Assembly: GCA_022410635.1 (NCBI GenBank) | Contig: JAJVDF010000302.1 | Span: 1,149,497-1,213,496, forward strand | Reading direction: 5' to 3' | DNA length: 64,000 bases | Source of the DNA: Tretioscincus oriximinensis | Taxonomy: Eukaryota; Chordata; Lepidosauria; Squamata; Gymnophthalmidae | Part shown: piece after piece, positions 1-12,480 of the stretch | Layout: every line of letters starts with the position of its first letter | How positions within the stretch are numbered: the first letter of the stretch is position 1 | Translations under genes and position numbers: made by a program | Notes under the pieces: model-generated | The model's input: the letters and a program-made list of their open reading frames with translations, nothing else | Database searches by the model: none | Told to the model about the DNA's origin: nothing

Positions 1-129
1 TTTCCCCCTGGTAGTGATGCAGGTTTTTTTTAAAAAAAATATATATATATTTTTCCTCAGCAAAAAACTGGCAGGGTAAACCTCCAAATTAGGGTCGTCC
101 CCCCTGCAAAAGGGGTCATCTGGTCTGCC
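1..129. mobile_element. TA-flanked MITE family A, end fragment cut by the window edge
   Basis: The fragment ends in CATCTGGTCTGCC followed by TA. It carries the inner marks of family A: CCCCTGGTAGTGATGCAG, a CCTCAGCAAAAAACTGG stretch and a run of C. Family A is described in full at 32386-32760. Confidence 0.6.
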
Positions 130-1550
130 TATCCTGGAATAGTGCTCAGCGTGGATTGAGATTTTAAAAAATTGCTGTCATGAAGAAGTTCTCAGCTTAT
201 TTGAGTGTGTAAAGATAGAAGTGAAGGGGGTGAATTTTTACCTCAGGTTCACAAGGCCTTGAGCACCAAAATGGCTCACCTAAAGAGACCCAAAGGAGGA
301 AGCAGCTTAGTACACTCTTAAGCCCCGACGTTTTTAGTTATTGGACTTAATTTTGTTTTTGTTTTTTAATGATTATGGTAAAGAAAACCATAGGCCTAGC
401 CAGACAGAATTCTTCCTAGAGAAGGCCCTGAAGTAACAGAGCCGCTGCTCTGAGGGAAGCCATTATAAACAATCTTGGCATACAAGTGCAGCAGGTACCC
501 AACAAAAGAGAAAAGAAACAGTGACTTCTTTTATTTAAGACATTTTTATACCAGGGCCGCCAGGCAAAAGGCGTCAAACTAATTATTTCTTGCACACCCA
601 AAGGAAATGGTCCAGGAGGTGAATTGGTCCTGCTTATAGCAGGTGGATCCAGTTGTTGAGAAGAAAATCTGAGTTGTATCAGTGTAGAGAGAAATATATT
701 CAGGGAATACACGTAAATTAAGTGTAGTATCATCACATTTCTCCCTAATTACTATATAGACCAGTATTCCAAAGATGAATGTGTGCTAAAAAGCTTTGTG
801 AGGTCAGGTTCCCAAGGCCCCTTAATGTAGTGTTATCAGACCACAAATCTGGAAATGAAGGAGAAAAGCAAAACTGAAATCTAAAACCTTNAAAAGAATA
901 TGAGTCTCATGTAATGACCCCCGAAGGAGCTGTAATGTCCCCAAAATAACATTTCCAAAACATGCACATCCCAAAATACGAATATGTATCCTGTGGTGAA
1001 TATTAGCATGTGGTAACCCTGCGTAATGCGATGTAGGGCCCCCAAAATGACAACAGAAAATTACACATTACACAATACGTTAGTTAGTATTATAGGCCAT
1101 CANGCCATTCACTTGTTTAAGAATACTGATTCTGTGACTTTTGAAGCTTGTGAGTATAATGAAAAAAATACACTCCGTAGGAATCATTTTTATATAAACG
1201 GATGTCTGTAACATTCAGAGAAGGCTTGCAAGTTTGTTTAAAATGAAGGAAAGTTCTGTCTCCGTTTCTTGGGGGGGAACCGAGACTGGGGCGGTGCCAT
1301 TATGGAAGAAAGGCCCTTACTCCATTTTGAAATGGCATGCTGCTGAATGTTGCTTCCTCTGTTCAGCCGGAGCAGAGCGAAAGAAACTGCTGAAAATGGG
1401 AAATCACATTAATTGCAAGATCCCCCTATCACTGCCAAAAATAGAGATGAAGTGCCGGCAAACCCCTTCTTATATCCATAGAAATGGCCCAGATGGGTAA
1501 GTGGAGAAATGCAAATGAAATAATGGTACAGCATTATTCTGCTATAATTA
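130..1550. other. No gene recognised
   Basis: AT-rich sequence with short open frames only and no splice-consistent coding segment. A G-run at 1269-1276 and a loose repeat of CCCCAAAATGACA-like words (about 915-1050) are the only local structure I see. Confidence 0.4.
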
Positions 1551-1828
1551 TTCCACAATGAAGCATGGATATTCTGGAATAAATCTGTCCACACAATGGT
1601 TTCACTGCGGAATATCCAGTTATAGTGGATTGACTTAAGTGATGTGTGGACGCAACCTGAGAGTAGTCTGGACTATGGCGGGATCCACACATCACTTATT
1701 GATTCCACTCTAGTTGGATATTCCACAAGAAACCATTGTGTGGACAGATTTATTCCAGAATATCCATGCTTCATTGTGGATTAGCCAGTTATAGTGGAAT
1801 AAATAAGTGATGTGTGGATGCAGGCTAT
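1551..1828. repeat. Nested inverted repeat (MITE-like)
   Basis: A left arm at about 1551-1613 (CCACAATGAAGCATGGATAT...) is the reverse complement of a right arm at about 1719-1782, with few mismatches over some 60 bp. Around it, a unit beginning CAGTTATAGTGGA and ending AGTGATGTGTGGA occurs three times: direct at 1616-1655, inverted at 1682-1718, direct at 1788-1822. This looks like one fold-back element or two nested copies of a palindromic DNA transposon. A weaker relative starts near 54597 (GCATCCATACAGCACTTGTT). Confidence 0.7.
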
Positions 1829-2153
1829 GAATGTTGATCATGAGCTTTTAAACCATATCACTCCTGAAGATCTGGTCTGAAAACGAAATTAAAGTTTTCA
1901 ACTGGCCTGAAAACCAGCAGGAATTCCCACCACGGTTTAGCCCAGTGCTTCAGGACTGAAAATTATTTAGATGTGATCATGCCTTGAATTATGCCCTTTG
2001 AGATCCAGAGTGTATCATTTAAAAAACAGCTATAAAAAACTATAGTTTTTTCTGCGTTCTTGGATACAGGCTGGGGACTTTCCATCTACATGAAAGTGCA
2101 GGTGAAAGCAGGCTAAGGTTATTCTTCATCTGGATGCCAAATCCCCTATTCTA

Positions 2154-2719
2154 GACTGACCAGATTTTCTGACGCCCAAACCGGGGTAATTAATATTCGT
2201 GCTAATTTGCATATTCATAAATATGCAAATTGCCCATCAACATGCATTCCCTTCCAAAATTCCCGCCTGAGAAATCGGTGAAGCATGTGAGAATATTAAG
2301 TGTGTAAGGATTTTTAAACTGAGAATATTTGGAGTACATCAGAATCTTTTAATTTTTTTACAGAGGGGAAGGTGCCTTCAGAAGCTGGCCACAGCTGCCA
2401 GCACCCCCTAGTGGTGGTGCAGCGATTTAAAACAAGGTTTTTTTTTTTGAAGTGTGCGAGAAAGTTTTGAAGTGTGCGATAATTTTTATTTTTTTACTGA
2501 GGGGAGGGTGCCTTCAGGAGCTGGTCTCAGATGCCAGAGCCCCCTAGTGGTGATGCAGTGAATATTTTTCCCAAAAAATTAAAAAAAAATTTTTTTCAAA
2601 CTTTTTTACATTTTTTTTCCTCAGTAAAAAACGGGGAAATGGCGCCCCCACAGGAGGGTGGAGTAGACACCAAAAAACCAGGTTCCCCCCCCCCCCAAAA
2701 AGGGGGCATCTGGTCAGCC
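2154..2719. mobile_element. TA-flanked MITE family A, long copy with internal duplication
   Basis: The copy runs from GACTGACCAGATTTTCTGA to GCATCTGGTCAGCC and is bordered by TA on both sides (2152-2153, 2720-2721). It contains the TTTGCATATTC...ATATGCAAAT palindrome near 2206-2230. The GGTGCCTTCAG-AGCTGG-CCCCCTAGTGGT block is present twice, near 2370-2420 and 2508-2555, so this copy (566 bp) is longer than the 375-394 bp of the simple copies. Confidence 0.75.
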
Positions 2720-2721
2720 TA

Positions 2722-3734
2722 CCTATTCTGAGATATCATTACCTTGCTTCTATTTAAAAAGTCTCTTGGACAGAAAAGATGCCAGGCACTAGCTGACACA
2801 TCACTAATATTAATTTTGAAAAGTCTTTGTGGAAAAGAATTTCTAGGAATTGGATAGAATTTTTATATGATATTGTGTTAGCATGAGCTTTCACAGGCCA
2901 AGACTGCATTCACATCATTTTCAGTCCTAGTGAATTGGGCTAAATCAGAAGGGGGAAAAGTTTTTTCCTGGTTTCCAGTCCAGTTCAAAATCAGTCTTTC
3001 TGGTTTTCAATCTGGGTTTCAATCTGGGTTTTTTTTTTAGACTGAGGATGGTTTAAATTAAATTACATTTGNGACAAAAGCCCTAAGCAGTGCAATACTT
3101 GGATGCAATGGTGTCTAAAGATGTAGAATTAGTCTACAAAACTTCACACTATCAGGCTTTTTCATATTTGTTCCAGCCACCGATTTAATCATACTGTCAC
3201 CTAACTGATTTTGACACTGGTTTAAATGATAAATTTATATGTTGTATAATAAAATGTGTAGCAAAAGAAAAAGACAAGGTAAGAAACTTAACATGAAGGC
3301 TTTGTATATAAATCTATGAGACTATATTTTGGCAATTGTGGTTCCAGTAAAATGTTTCTTTTCTGTTTTTAATGTTTAGTAAAGATTTATATAGTGCAGT
3401 ATAAAACAAGACAAAAAGGAGAAATGCAATTTATATTCAGTTTCCATACTGTGGTCAATAAATGAGTCATCCCTTACCCCAGAAACACGTTAAATATATC
3501 AACCTTTTGTTGTGACTTAATGGTGTAATCTTGATAGTTTACAGAGTAAACTGTATATGTTATTAGTAGAGCCAGGATTTGTATGGTCTAAAAATCTATT
3601 AAAAATGGTCATATTATGAGGCCAAAACCTGAAATAAAAATGCTCAAACCTGCGGGAAAAAATGATTTTGAACAAAACCATTGTGTGTCATACAATGTAG
3701 TCTTCAGATGTTGCTGAACTACATTTCCACATGG
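2722..3734. other. No gene recognised; one diverged repeat
   Basis: The stretch 2905-3070 (ACTGCATTCACATCATTTTC, then TTTTTTCCTGGTTTCCAGTC) resembles sequences near 1860-1990, 48350-48450, 49180-49470 and 53360-53620. All combine 'TCACACAT', 'CAGTCCT' and 'AAACCAGGAAAAA' words, so this is probably an old interspersed repeat. The rest is AT-rich and unassigned. Confidence 0.35.
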
Positions 3735-4080
3735 CTTGCAGTTTCATCCCATTGTTTTTAGTCCTTCCATGTGCCAAGGAGAATAAAGCTGATTCCTCTG
3801 CTCTGTGGCAGTCCTTCAGATATTTGTAGGGAGCTCTCAAGTCTTCTCTTTTCCAGACTAAACATTCCTACCACCTTTAACCGTTTCTCATAGGACATGG
3901 TTCCCAGACCACACACCATCCTTGAACCTGCTCCAATTTATCAATGTCCNTTTTAAATTAGGGTGCCCAAAACTGAACGCAGTACGCCAAGTGTGGTCTG
4001 ACCAAAGTACTACAGAGAGGAATAATTCTATGCTCCTCTTAATACAGCCCAGGAGTGATAAATAAATCATCTGAATGAAA
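3735..4080 (-). mobile_element. CR1-type LINE fragment, end of the RT ORF
   Basis: Read on the minus strand, the sequence gives the C-terminal CR1 pattern with many lesions: the equivalent of 'VWSDHTWRTAF' near 3985-4010, then the region that reads as 'CATAGGACATGGTTCCCAGACC' on the plus strand. Codon 3950 contains an N. It is a short, decayed copy. Confidence 0.55.
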
Positions 4081-4439
4081 TTAACTGATTCCTCATCTGT
4101 TTCCGTTCTCTAATGAGTTGTCAGTATTTAATTCTGTCACCTCATGTTTGACTACAATAAGCTTGCTCTGGTTTGTAGATCTTATATTCCAAATTCTTGT
4201 GAAGTCTTGGACTTTCATTTCCTTTTCAGGAATGTCCTGAATGTCCTTTTGGCTTTGTCCCTGCCACTTCACACTCTCTGGAGCTTCTTGTAATTTTCCT
4301 CTAGTGTGTTGGATACCCTCTGATCTAAGGAGCTCATCTTCTTTCAGTGTTGTTTTGGTATTCTAATACTGTCTGTGAGGTTTTCTTGGGAAAAGTTCTG
4401 AAGTGGTTTGTCTTTTCCTTGACACCTTTTATCAGATTT

Positions 4440-6660
4440 TCATATATATTGATTTTCATATTAAGAACATAAATGGAATTAAGTATCAGAACACATTAAA
4501 TCATATTGATAGAATTTCAACATCTCTTTACAAAGTCATTTTCAATAATATAACAGTGCGACACAGATAGTGACCTATACCCCCCTCACTCTTCCCGTCC
4601 CTCCCTCACCGGATGATTATTAATTAACATATTTATTTTGGTCTGACTATCTTAATCACATCTAGTAATTCAGGTCCTCCCCAGCGATTCAACTGACAAT
4701 ATACTAACAGTTTGTGCCAATTCCTCATCCATCTATAATGTCTAGACCTATCAGCATTTGCTCTGTCTTCTATATAATCCCCAATTATTTGATCCGCCAA
4801 ATAATGTTGCCAGCGACTCTTTTCCCATTTATTGCTATCCTTTCATCCTAGAAGCAAAACAGCTTGGGCTGCCATATTTATTTGTCTTATAATGTATTCT
4901 ACTTCTAATGGGACTTCATAGTACAGTGAAAAAATAGCATTTTCTTTCATTCTATTCAAATTATACCATAAAATATTATCCATATTAAGTTCCAGAAATC
5001 TTGTATCTTAGGACAATCCCATAGCATATGTATATATAATCCCCTCATGCCGCACACATGTCAACATTGAGGGGTCATATTTGGGATAAAACGCGAAAGA
5101 TTACATGGTGTTCTGTAACATCAAATGAGTAATTTAAGTTGTAATTCTTTTACCCTATTATTTTTAATAACTCTTTCCCAGGTTTCCTTCATTTCATGTA
5201 AATTGATTTGATGATCTATTCGTCACAGATCAGTCATTGATTGTAAATTATGATAGGAATACCCTTTAATAAGATTACATAATCCTTCTCCAATCCCTTA
5301 TTGTTCTTCATTTTATTTATAAATAATTCTTCCAAGGGGGTATTAGAATCTGTAATCAATTGGTGATAATTATTGGCTCTTACTGTTTGTATAACCTGGC
5401 GTGCCTGTAGTCATCTATCCAACCCCAATTTTTGTCTCAATTCATTATATGAAATTAAGGTGCCATCAGTTGCAAACAGATCTTTTAGGGTTTTTATACC
5501 ATAATTAGCTAGCTTTTCTAAATCTTGAGGTGATAGAACCATATTCTGTTTATTTATATGTCAAACAGACATAATTTTGGTATTTGGTGTTAATAATTTA
5601 TACTGCCATTTTTTCCAGACATTTAATACTGTTTTAGTCGGCTGTAAAACAGAGCATAGTAGAGGACGATTAATATTAAGAGCGAGGATAGATTGATATT
5701 AGCTCTTCGTTCCATTCTTGCCCATTTTTTGTCTGAGTATTCTAATGAGAATAATTTTTTTAATTGAAAGGCTTCAAAGTAATCTTCTATAGAAGGGATA
5801 TTCCAACCCCCTTTTCTCCCTTCAGCCAATCTAGGTTTTTTATTCCCTGCTATCCATTGTCTTATATATTTGTCCCATCCCCGTATAATTTTCTTTGGGA
5901 TTTACTCTGGCAGGGTTTGCATAGGATAAATTAATTTCAGCAAGAGTACCATCTTAAATGCTCTTATCCGTGATAATATACTTAATCTTTTATCTGACCA
6001 TTCCACCATTTTACTTTTATTTTTTTTCATATTTTTTGTAATTTGATTGTATTGTCTTCTTAGTGTTCTTACACAAAGTTATACCTATGTATTTCATTTT
6101 TTTAAGATTGGCTTTTAGTCCGGTTGATACTTGAATAATTCTCTGTCTCTGGCTAGATACATTTTTATATAAAATTTCTGATTTCTGTACATTTATTTTT
6201 AATCCCAAATTTAATTCAAATTCAGTTGTAATTCGGGGTGTTCCAAAATAATTATTGTGTCATCCGCATAGAAATTTATTTTGATTTCCTCTCCTCCCAT
6301 ACGGTAACCTCGAGATCCAGCACAATTTTTTATCTGACTGGCCATTGGTTCAATTACTAACAAAAAAAAGCAAAGGGGATAATGGACGTCCCTGCCAAGT
6401 CCGTTATATATTTGGACTGAAGTAGTTAGCTGATCATTTATTCTAATTTTGACTGAATTATCATTATATAATTACTTAATAGTCCTAATGAATCGCTCTC
6501 CAAGGTTGCCTTTTGACATACTTCAAAGATATATTGATGATTTACAGAGTCAAAAGCGTTATACGCATCAAGCTTAAGCACTGCAAGAGACTTCTTAGTT
6601 CTTTCTGAATGATATAAAATATTGGAAACAATTCAAATTGGATCCCCTATATATTTCCCT
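4440..6660 (-). mobile_element. L1-type LINE, 5'-truncated and decayed
   Basis: On the minus strand the fragments follow the order of L1 ORF2. A 'LDAYNAFDSVNHQYIF' segment lies near 6510-6580. The reverse-transcriptase catalytic box 'FYADD' lies near 6260-6275. 'GLKINVQKSEILY' is near 6170-6208 and 'KGGWNIPSIEDYFEAFQLKK' near 5760-5815. A C-terminal region continues to about 4500. Stops and frameshifts break it throughout, so it is not active. L1 lineages are present in squamates but nearly absent from birds, which fits a lizard or snake source. Confidence 0.75.
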
Positions 6661-9439
6661 TTCATAATTAAGCTTTGTGTAGTGCAAAGCTTAATTATGT
6701 AACTCTCCCCATGACATATAATTCTGAATGATTATCCAAACCTACCTTTCAGCAAACGTAAGTATTCTAATCCTGAAGTGTTCCTAGCTTTTTTTCAAAT
6801 TCATGGAAGCCACGTGATGCCAGCTTAAGTATTGCCTCTGTCTTAAAAACATAGGCAAGGTTCAAGTGCCATTTATTGAAAGCAGATGAAGGGATTGATT
6901 CTACTACTACTTGAGAATTCCCAAATATGGCCACCGGGAGATGGCATGCTGGACATGGGCTGAGACCTGGTTCAGAATGGCTATTTTCTTAATGCTTGAA
7001 TGTACTTGATGGGTCGCTATGTGAGATAAATAAGCTTAGGCCCGATTCATCAGGGCTCCATTTATGAACAAACATAGCAACATGATGAGCAGTAAATACA
7101 TACAGTATGTGGAAAGTTATCATATAGTGATGGGGTTTTTCTTTCTATAAAGTATATAGCATTTCCATCCAAAACTCAGTCAAGTGAATAGAAAACAAAT
7201 GGAGAACAAATCATCCTTAAGAAAACTAGGTAGCACATATCAAATTCTGGACAAAGACTTTTATATGTTAANTAATGAGTGTTTCTTATGCTTTCTTGTT
7301 CTCCTACCCACATTTAAAACAGTTCACAGACGGTTCCTTTCAGTACAGCAGAACTCCTGACCAGGGAAGTGTGGGAGTTGATAACAAGCCAATCTGATCA
7401 GAAAGACAGCANCTGCCATAACAGAACTTACTGAGCTTTCTTTGCTGCATTTTAACAAAACTGGAAGTGGGAATCCCGAGTGTCCTTTAAAAAAAAATAG
7501 AAGGCTATTGAGTGGACTATCTCCATTCTTGAAGAGCTAAGCTTTAATTGTGGTATCTCATGGCTTCTGCTTCTCCAAGCTCTGCATTCAAAAACACAAA
7601 AAGCAGTCCAAAGCATGGTTGTGCAGATTCCAGAGATCTGTAAAACTATTTGCAAATTATTACAGTACTAGTGGAATTAGCCTGTTGCATCCCATAATGC
7701 AACGGGCTCTAGCCCCTCCTTCCCCTTGCTCCCATCTATGCCTCCACCCACTTCCCTCACTTGCTTCCTTCTTTTCCCTTTTCTTGCTGCTGCTTTGTTC
7801 CCAATACAACTCCTGAGATATTCCACTTCNCACATCTTTCCACCCAGAGAACTGTCCATGCTTTCTCTGAAGCAGTTTAATAATTAAAAAACGCTCACAG
7901 TTCAATGACACACTTTCCAAACTTTTTCTCAGCCNGCAGCAAGATAGTGGGAGGAATTATCAGTTTATCTTTACATCTGAGCATGCGAAATAGAGCAAGG
8001 TCAACTTGACNGGCAGAAGGCAAGATAATAATATGCACCTGGTAGTTTGAGGCTCAAAACTTACAGTTAATATTTCAACTTGAAGAATTAATTTAANCCA
8101 ACAGTCCATTCATTACTTCTGTCTTTTAGCCAGTTTGTAACTCAGGCTGCCAAAGTTCTGAGCTCTGTCATTGGTCTCTGTAGGCCGCCAAAGTTCTGAA
8201 CCCTGTCATTGGTCATCAGACCTCGGAATGTTGAACTCTTCCACACACTTTTTTTTACTTATGAAGACACATGTTCCCCGAAGCTTGTTGTTTTGCCATA
8301 GTCTTGCCACATTTAAGTGCCATTTAATATAGATGGTAACATTTTAGAACTAAGCATTTTGAATTCTGCTTTCTGCCTAACAAGTCAGTTGTTCTACATT
8401 AAAGGTTTAACACCTGTTAAGCCTCCCTGTTTCATGCAGAAGGTCCGAGATTGTGAACTGGGGGAGCTCAATTCCCCATAAGAGGACCAACCAGTATAAA
8501 TCAGTTCATGTAGCAAAGCACATGACCGCAACTTTATTTGCTGCTTTATTGCCACAGAAAATATTTTGCTAGTTCACCAAAGTTAATTATTGATTTCAGA
8601 CTACCAAGCAAAACGTTTTACCTTATTTTGTATTGCAATAGAAAACAGTCCCAGTTTTTATCAGAGCCTCGTAATCACACAATTTTTAAAAAGCAGATTT
8701 GCCAACCTCCCTTTTCAGCTCCAATTACCAGTTTGTGACCTGCTGTGACCAGGAAATTGGCAACCAAGCACTTTTGATAGCTGTTATCAAAAGTGCTTGG
8801 GAACCGAACTCTATTTCTCAGTGGCTACTGGTATGTCAAAATTCACCCACAGCCCTTCCCCAGACAAAATGGACATAGAATTCTTCAGTTAACTTTAAAA
8901 ATATATAACAAATTGACCGATAAATAGTAGGATATAGCATCCCATCATATCACCCAGGATAAGTGCTAACAGTGAAACAGAACATCCAAAGCTCACAAAT
9001 TAAAACAGTCTTTGTCTTCAAAGTACCAGCATCAGCACAAAAAGATTAACAAATCCCTTATCTCTATAGTACATCATTTAGTACAAGACATTACTGAGTA
9101 TAAGAACAAATGATTTTCACACTATTACAACACTTGTGAACCTTTCTGGCACCTGAACCATTTAAATGACTCCACCCAAGGAGGACAAAATATAAATGAT
9201 TGGTGAATAAAACCCAAGTCTGTGAATATTATACCACTCCAAACAGCCTGTTTTTATGTGCTCAGTCTAATTAGTTGGTGGGATGAACTGAGAAATACAT
9301 TTATTGCAGGTTCTTTTTTAATAATTCTTGTTTTCTATGTGAATTCCAATAACTAGCGCATATTATTTGGCTAAGTGGACTGGGGATGTGTCAGACCTGA
9401 TCTCTCCTGGAGACATCAACAATCTGATTAATCTTCCCA
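6661..9439. other. No gene recognised
   Basis: Mixed AT-rich DNA. A pyrimidine-rich stretch spans about 7705-7800. Two tandem-like copies of a 'GCCAAAGTTCTGA-CCTGTCATTGGTC' unit lie at 8149-8175 and 8188-8213. A short perfect hairpin at 8764-8800 is listed separately. Open frames are short and lack features of known proteins. Confidence 0.4.
8764..8800. repeat. Perfect 16-bp hairpin with 5-nt loop
   Basis: CCAAGCACTTTTGATA, then GCTGT, then the exact reverse complement TATCAAAAGTGCTTGG. The arms are too short for a typical pre-miRNA stem. I found no other copy in the window. Confidence 0.7.
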
Positions 9440-10060
9440 GAATATAAGAAGATCCCTGCTGAACAGGGCCACAGTCCATGTAGTCCTATCTCACACTGCT
9501 CTCAACACCCTGCTGTAGGTATTTCAGGAATCCTGCCTGTTGCTCCATCTTGGAGGCAGGGTCAAGACATCCATCCTAGTAGCTGTTTATACCCTTGATG
9601 TCCACGAACATGTCTAATCTTCTCTTAAAGCTATCCAGGCTGCTAGCTACCACCACCTGTTCTGGAAGTAAAATCCACTTTTACAATACCTTGCCTTCAC
9701 CAGAATTGTATACAGTATTCAAAAGGTAGCTTCACCATAAATTTGTAAAGAGGCAAAATGACATTTGCTGACTTATTTTTGATTCCCTGCCTAATTACAC
9801 CTAACACAGAAATTCAGTTTTTTCACTGCTGCTGCACACTGGGCTGACACCTTCATTGAGCTGTCCACACCCATCCCAATATCTTGGTCTGTCGCAGAAA
9901 GCTTGGTCCCTATCAGATGATAACAGTAATTGGGATTCTTTGTCTCTATGTGCGTGACTTTGCACTTGCTTAGGTTGAAGTGCATTTCTCACTTCACCCA
10001 ATTTCAAGAGATCTCTCTGGAGATCTTTACAATTGCACCTCATTGTTTCATTCCTTACTT
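9440..10060 (-). mobile_element. CR1 LINE fragment with 3' UTR
   Basis: On the minus strand it reads 'MHFNLSKCKVTHIETKNPNY', then 'VDSSMKVSAQCAAAVKK', the usual CR1 segment just after the RT catalytic core. The 3' tail (RC of the GGAGCAACAGGCAGGATTCC region) follows. An internal deletion around 9690-9720 removes the 'LEYCVQFWSPHL' to 'FFTQRV' part that the copy at 36095-36792 retains. Confidence 0.7.
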
Positions 10061-10529
10061 AGGACGATTTAGAATACTGGAGTTTAATCCATAGAAAACC
10101 TGGAATTCAAATATTGGTGTGGACTATCAAATCCTGAGAAGATTTAAACTGAAGAAGATTTAAATCAGATATGTGAACAGGTCCATAATATTACTCCAGC
10201 CCCCACAATACCTGCTTGGGCCCCTTGCACTGAGGGAAACATAACTGTGCCTCTAGATAACTATAGATGGCAGCAGGGTAATTCAGTTGTGACAGTAGAA
10301 GGGGAGTTAGCAAATATGATGGAAAAGGAGAGAGAAGCCAAGGTACAATGTGAAGAACATTTATTCTCCCACCCTTGTAAGTTCATTTTGGAACCAAAGC
10401 CCTGAATGTTTAGCAAGATTAGGGCTGAAAAGTGAACTCTACAACCATCCAGTTACCCCCAAATATATATAGTTGGCACATCTCTATTCAGGTGTTCCTG
10501 TTCCTACTATTTCATACCCGTAATTATCT

Positions 10530-10925
10530 GTCACACTACACCCAGGGGGCATTCCTTGGAACTGATAGGGAGAAGAGTTAGGACAGACAAGAGAAAGACT
10601 TTTTTCACCCAGAGGGCCATTGGTCTGAGGAATTTACTTCCAGAAGAGGTGGTGGTAGTTAGCAGACAGGATAGCTTTAAGACAGGATTAGACAAGTTCA
10701 TAGACACAATGGTATAAATAGCTACTTGGATGGATCTTTTGATACTGCCTCTGGAATGGAGCAACAGGTAGTATTCCTGAAGTACCACTTACAGGGAGTT
10801 AAGAACAGGTGAGGGTTATTCCTTCTGCTTGAGATGCCCAGGTACAATTGATGGGCTACTGTGGAAGACAAAATGCTGGATTAGATGGATAGGTCTCCTC
10901 ATATATTCTTACTGCTAGAGATATT
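10530..10925 (+). mobile_element. CR1 LINE 3' end
   Basis: The end of the ORF ('[20 protein letters not shown]'-like in the degraded frame, with GACAGGATTAGACAAGTTCA) is followed by the family 3' UTR: TGGATGGATCTTTTGATACT, GAATGGAGCAACAGGTAG, AATGCTGGATTAGATGGAT. It aligns by eye with 36480-36770. Confidence 0.7.
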
Positions 10926-11691
10926 TTACTTTGAGGGAAAATTTATTCTTTTTTTCTGACACTCAACCTTTTGCTTCTCACCTTGTGACTGCAAAGAAAT
11001 CTAAAGCACATTATCATATTCGATCTTGCATTTGTCACAAGCCTTGCCTTGTTTATTTAAACAAACCAAAATGGCAGAAAATGTGCAACATACTGAAAAT
11101 GATAATGGCTGTGATCAGTAGGAGGAATGAAGGGCAAGGTTGAAATTGCTGACACAGGTGCTTTTTAAAGGTGCACCTGAAAAGATTTAGCGTGGTTAGT
11201 GAATGCCTACAAATATGCACAGGATCATTTTTGCTGAGGAACAGAGAACAGGAAAAGGGAGGAGACCTTTTACACAGAAGCAGAACATTTATATGAGCAG
11301 AGAACATAGAAAGACAGGGGAACTTCACAGATCAATTGTTTACATAGAGTAATGATTTACAGTAATTTCAGGCAGAGTATGGAGAGGAGCAGCTCTTTAC
11401 ATGTTAAAAATGGCCAGAATCAGCACCTTAGGCAAGCTCTATTAAAGGAATATAGGCAGTTGAAAATGCTCTCAAGCTTTATTTGACCAAAGAATCCAAA
11501 ATGAAACTGCACTAAGTACACAGACAGATTTATACTTTGATTGGAAGCAAAGTCCAACTGATTGGCGGAAACAAAGTATTTGTATTGCTTATTCTTCACT
11601 ATTCCCTAGTTACTATAAAAACATTTTAAATGCGCACTGTAGGGACTGCATTTTAGCAATTCATAGCCATTCCTGCGCTATGGAAACATTG

Positions 11692-11973
11692 TGTTAGTAT
11701 CCGATATCAGTCTTTCTTCAGTATAATAAAGAAGACAAGTGGAATTGTCTTTGAATCTTTATTCAACAGGATAACTTTAGGAAGGAATGCATCTTCATTA
11801 CATTAAAGAAACAGAACAGAAAGTTAATATGGCGCACAGTTTATAAGCCAGAGGCAAATGGGGCGTAATTAAGCCATTAACCAATTAGGGGTTGTAAATT
11901 ACCCGCCCCAGCCCCCTTTTGGTCAGGCGGCAAGAGAAATTCAAAGATGTGGAAGAGACAGAGATACCTAACA
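11692..11973 (-). mobile_element. Solo LTR, 282 bp, 5-bp target duplication
   Basis: The element begins TGTTAGTATCC and ends TACCTAACA, so it has the TG...CA ends of an LTR with short inverted termini TGTTAG/CTAACA. It is flanked on both sides by CATTG (11687-11691, 11974-11978), a perfect 5-bp target duplication. On the minus strand there is a TATAAA box (RC of TTTATA near 11842) and an AATAAA signal (RC of TTTATT near 11758), in the correct order for a minus-strand LTR. No internal region remains, so it arose by LTR-LTR recombination. Confidence 0.85.
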
Positions 11974-12127
11974 CATTGCTGCATATAAGGGAGTATACCA
12001 CATACCCCCCATTTCAGCACATCAAATTATTTGGCTCCATTAAGTAACCCAACAATATAACATCATTGTCTGGGATTTCCGTGTCTTTCATTACATACAT
12101 GCTGTTTAATAATGGAGCCTGTGCATC

Positions 12128-12480
12128 ATAGGAACATAAGAGGAGCCCTGCTGAATCGGGCCACACAATGACCTACTAATTGCACATGGGCAGTCTCAAG
12201 CAGAAGAAGGCAAAACCCTTACCTGTCCTTGACTTTCTGCAAATGNTATTTCAGGAATACTGCCTGTTTTTCCATCCTAATAAATGTTGCTACATCTGCT
12301 TTGATGTCTTAGAATTTATCTAATCATATCTTGAAGCTATGCAGGCTGTTGGCTTTTGCCATCTCCTGTAGAAGTGAATTCCAAATGACCCTCTGGATGA
12401 AAAACACTTCCCTTATCTGACTAGATAATTTCTTGCCTACATCATCTCTAACATTATCTCCTTCACAATGTCTTTTCTTG
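12128..12480 (-). mobile_element. CR1 LINE 3' end fragment
   Basis: Starts at the family 3' terminus (RC of TATGTTCC...; GGAACATAAGAGGAGCCCTG on the plus strand). It continues through the 3' UTR and into the end of the ORF (CCTCTGGATGAAAAACACTT, the RT tail 'FFIQRV' read in reverse). One N at 12246. Confidence 0.7.
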
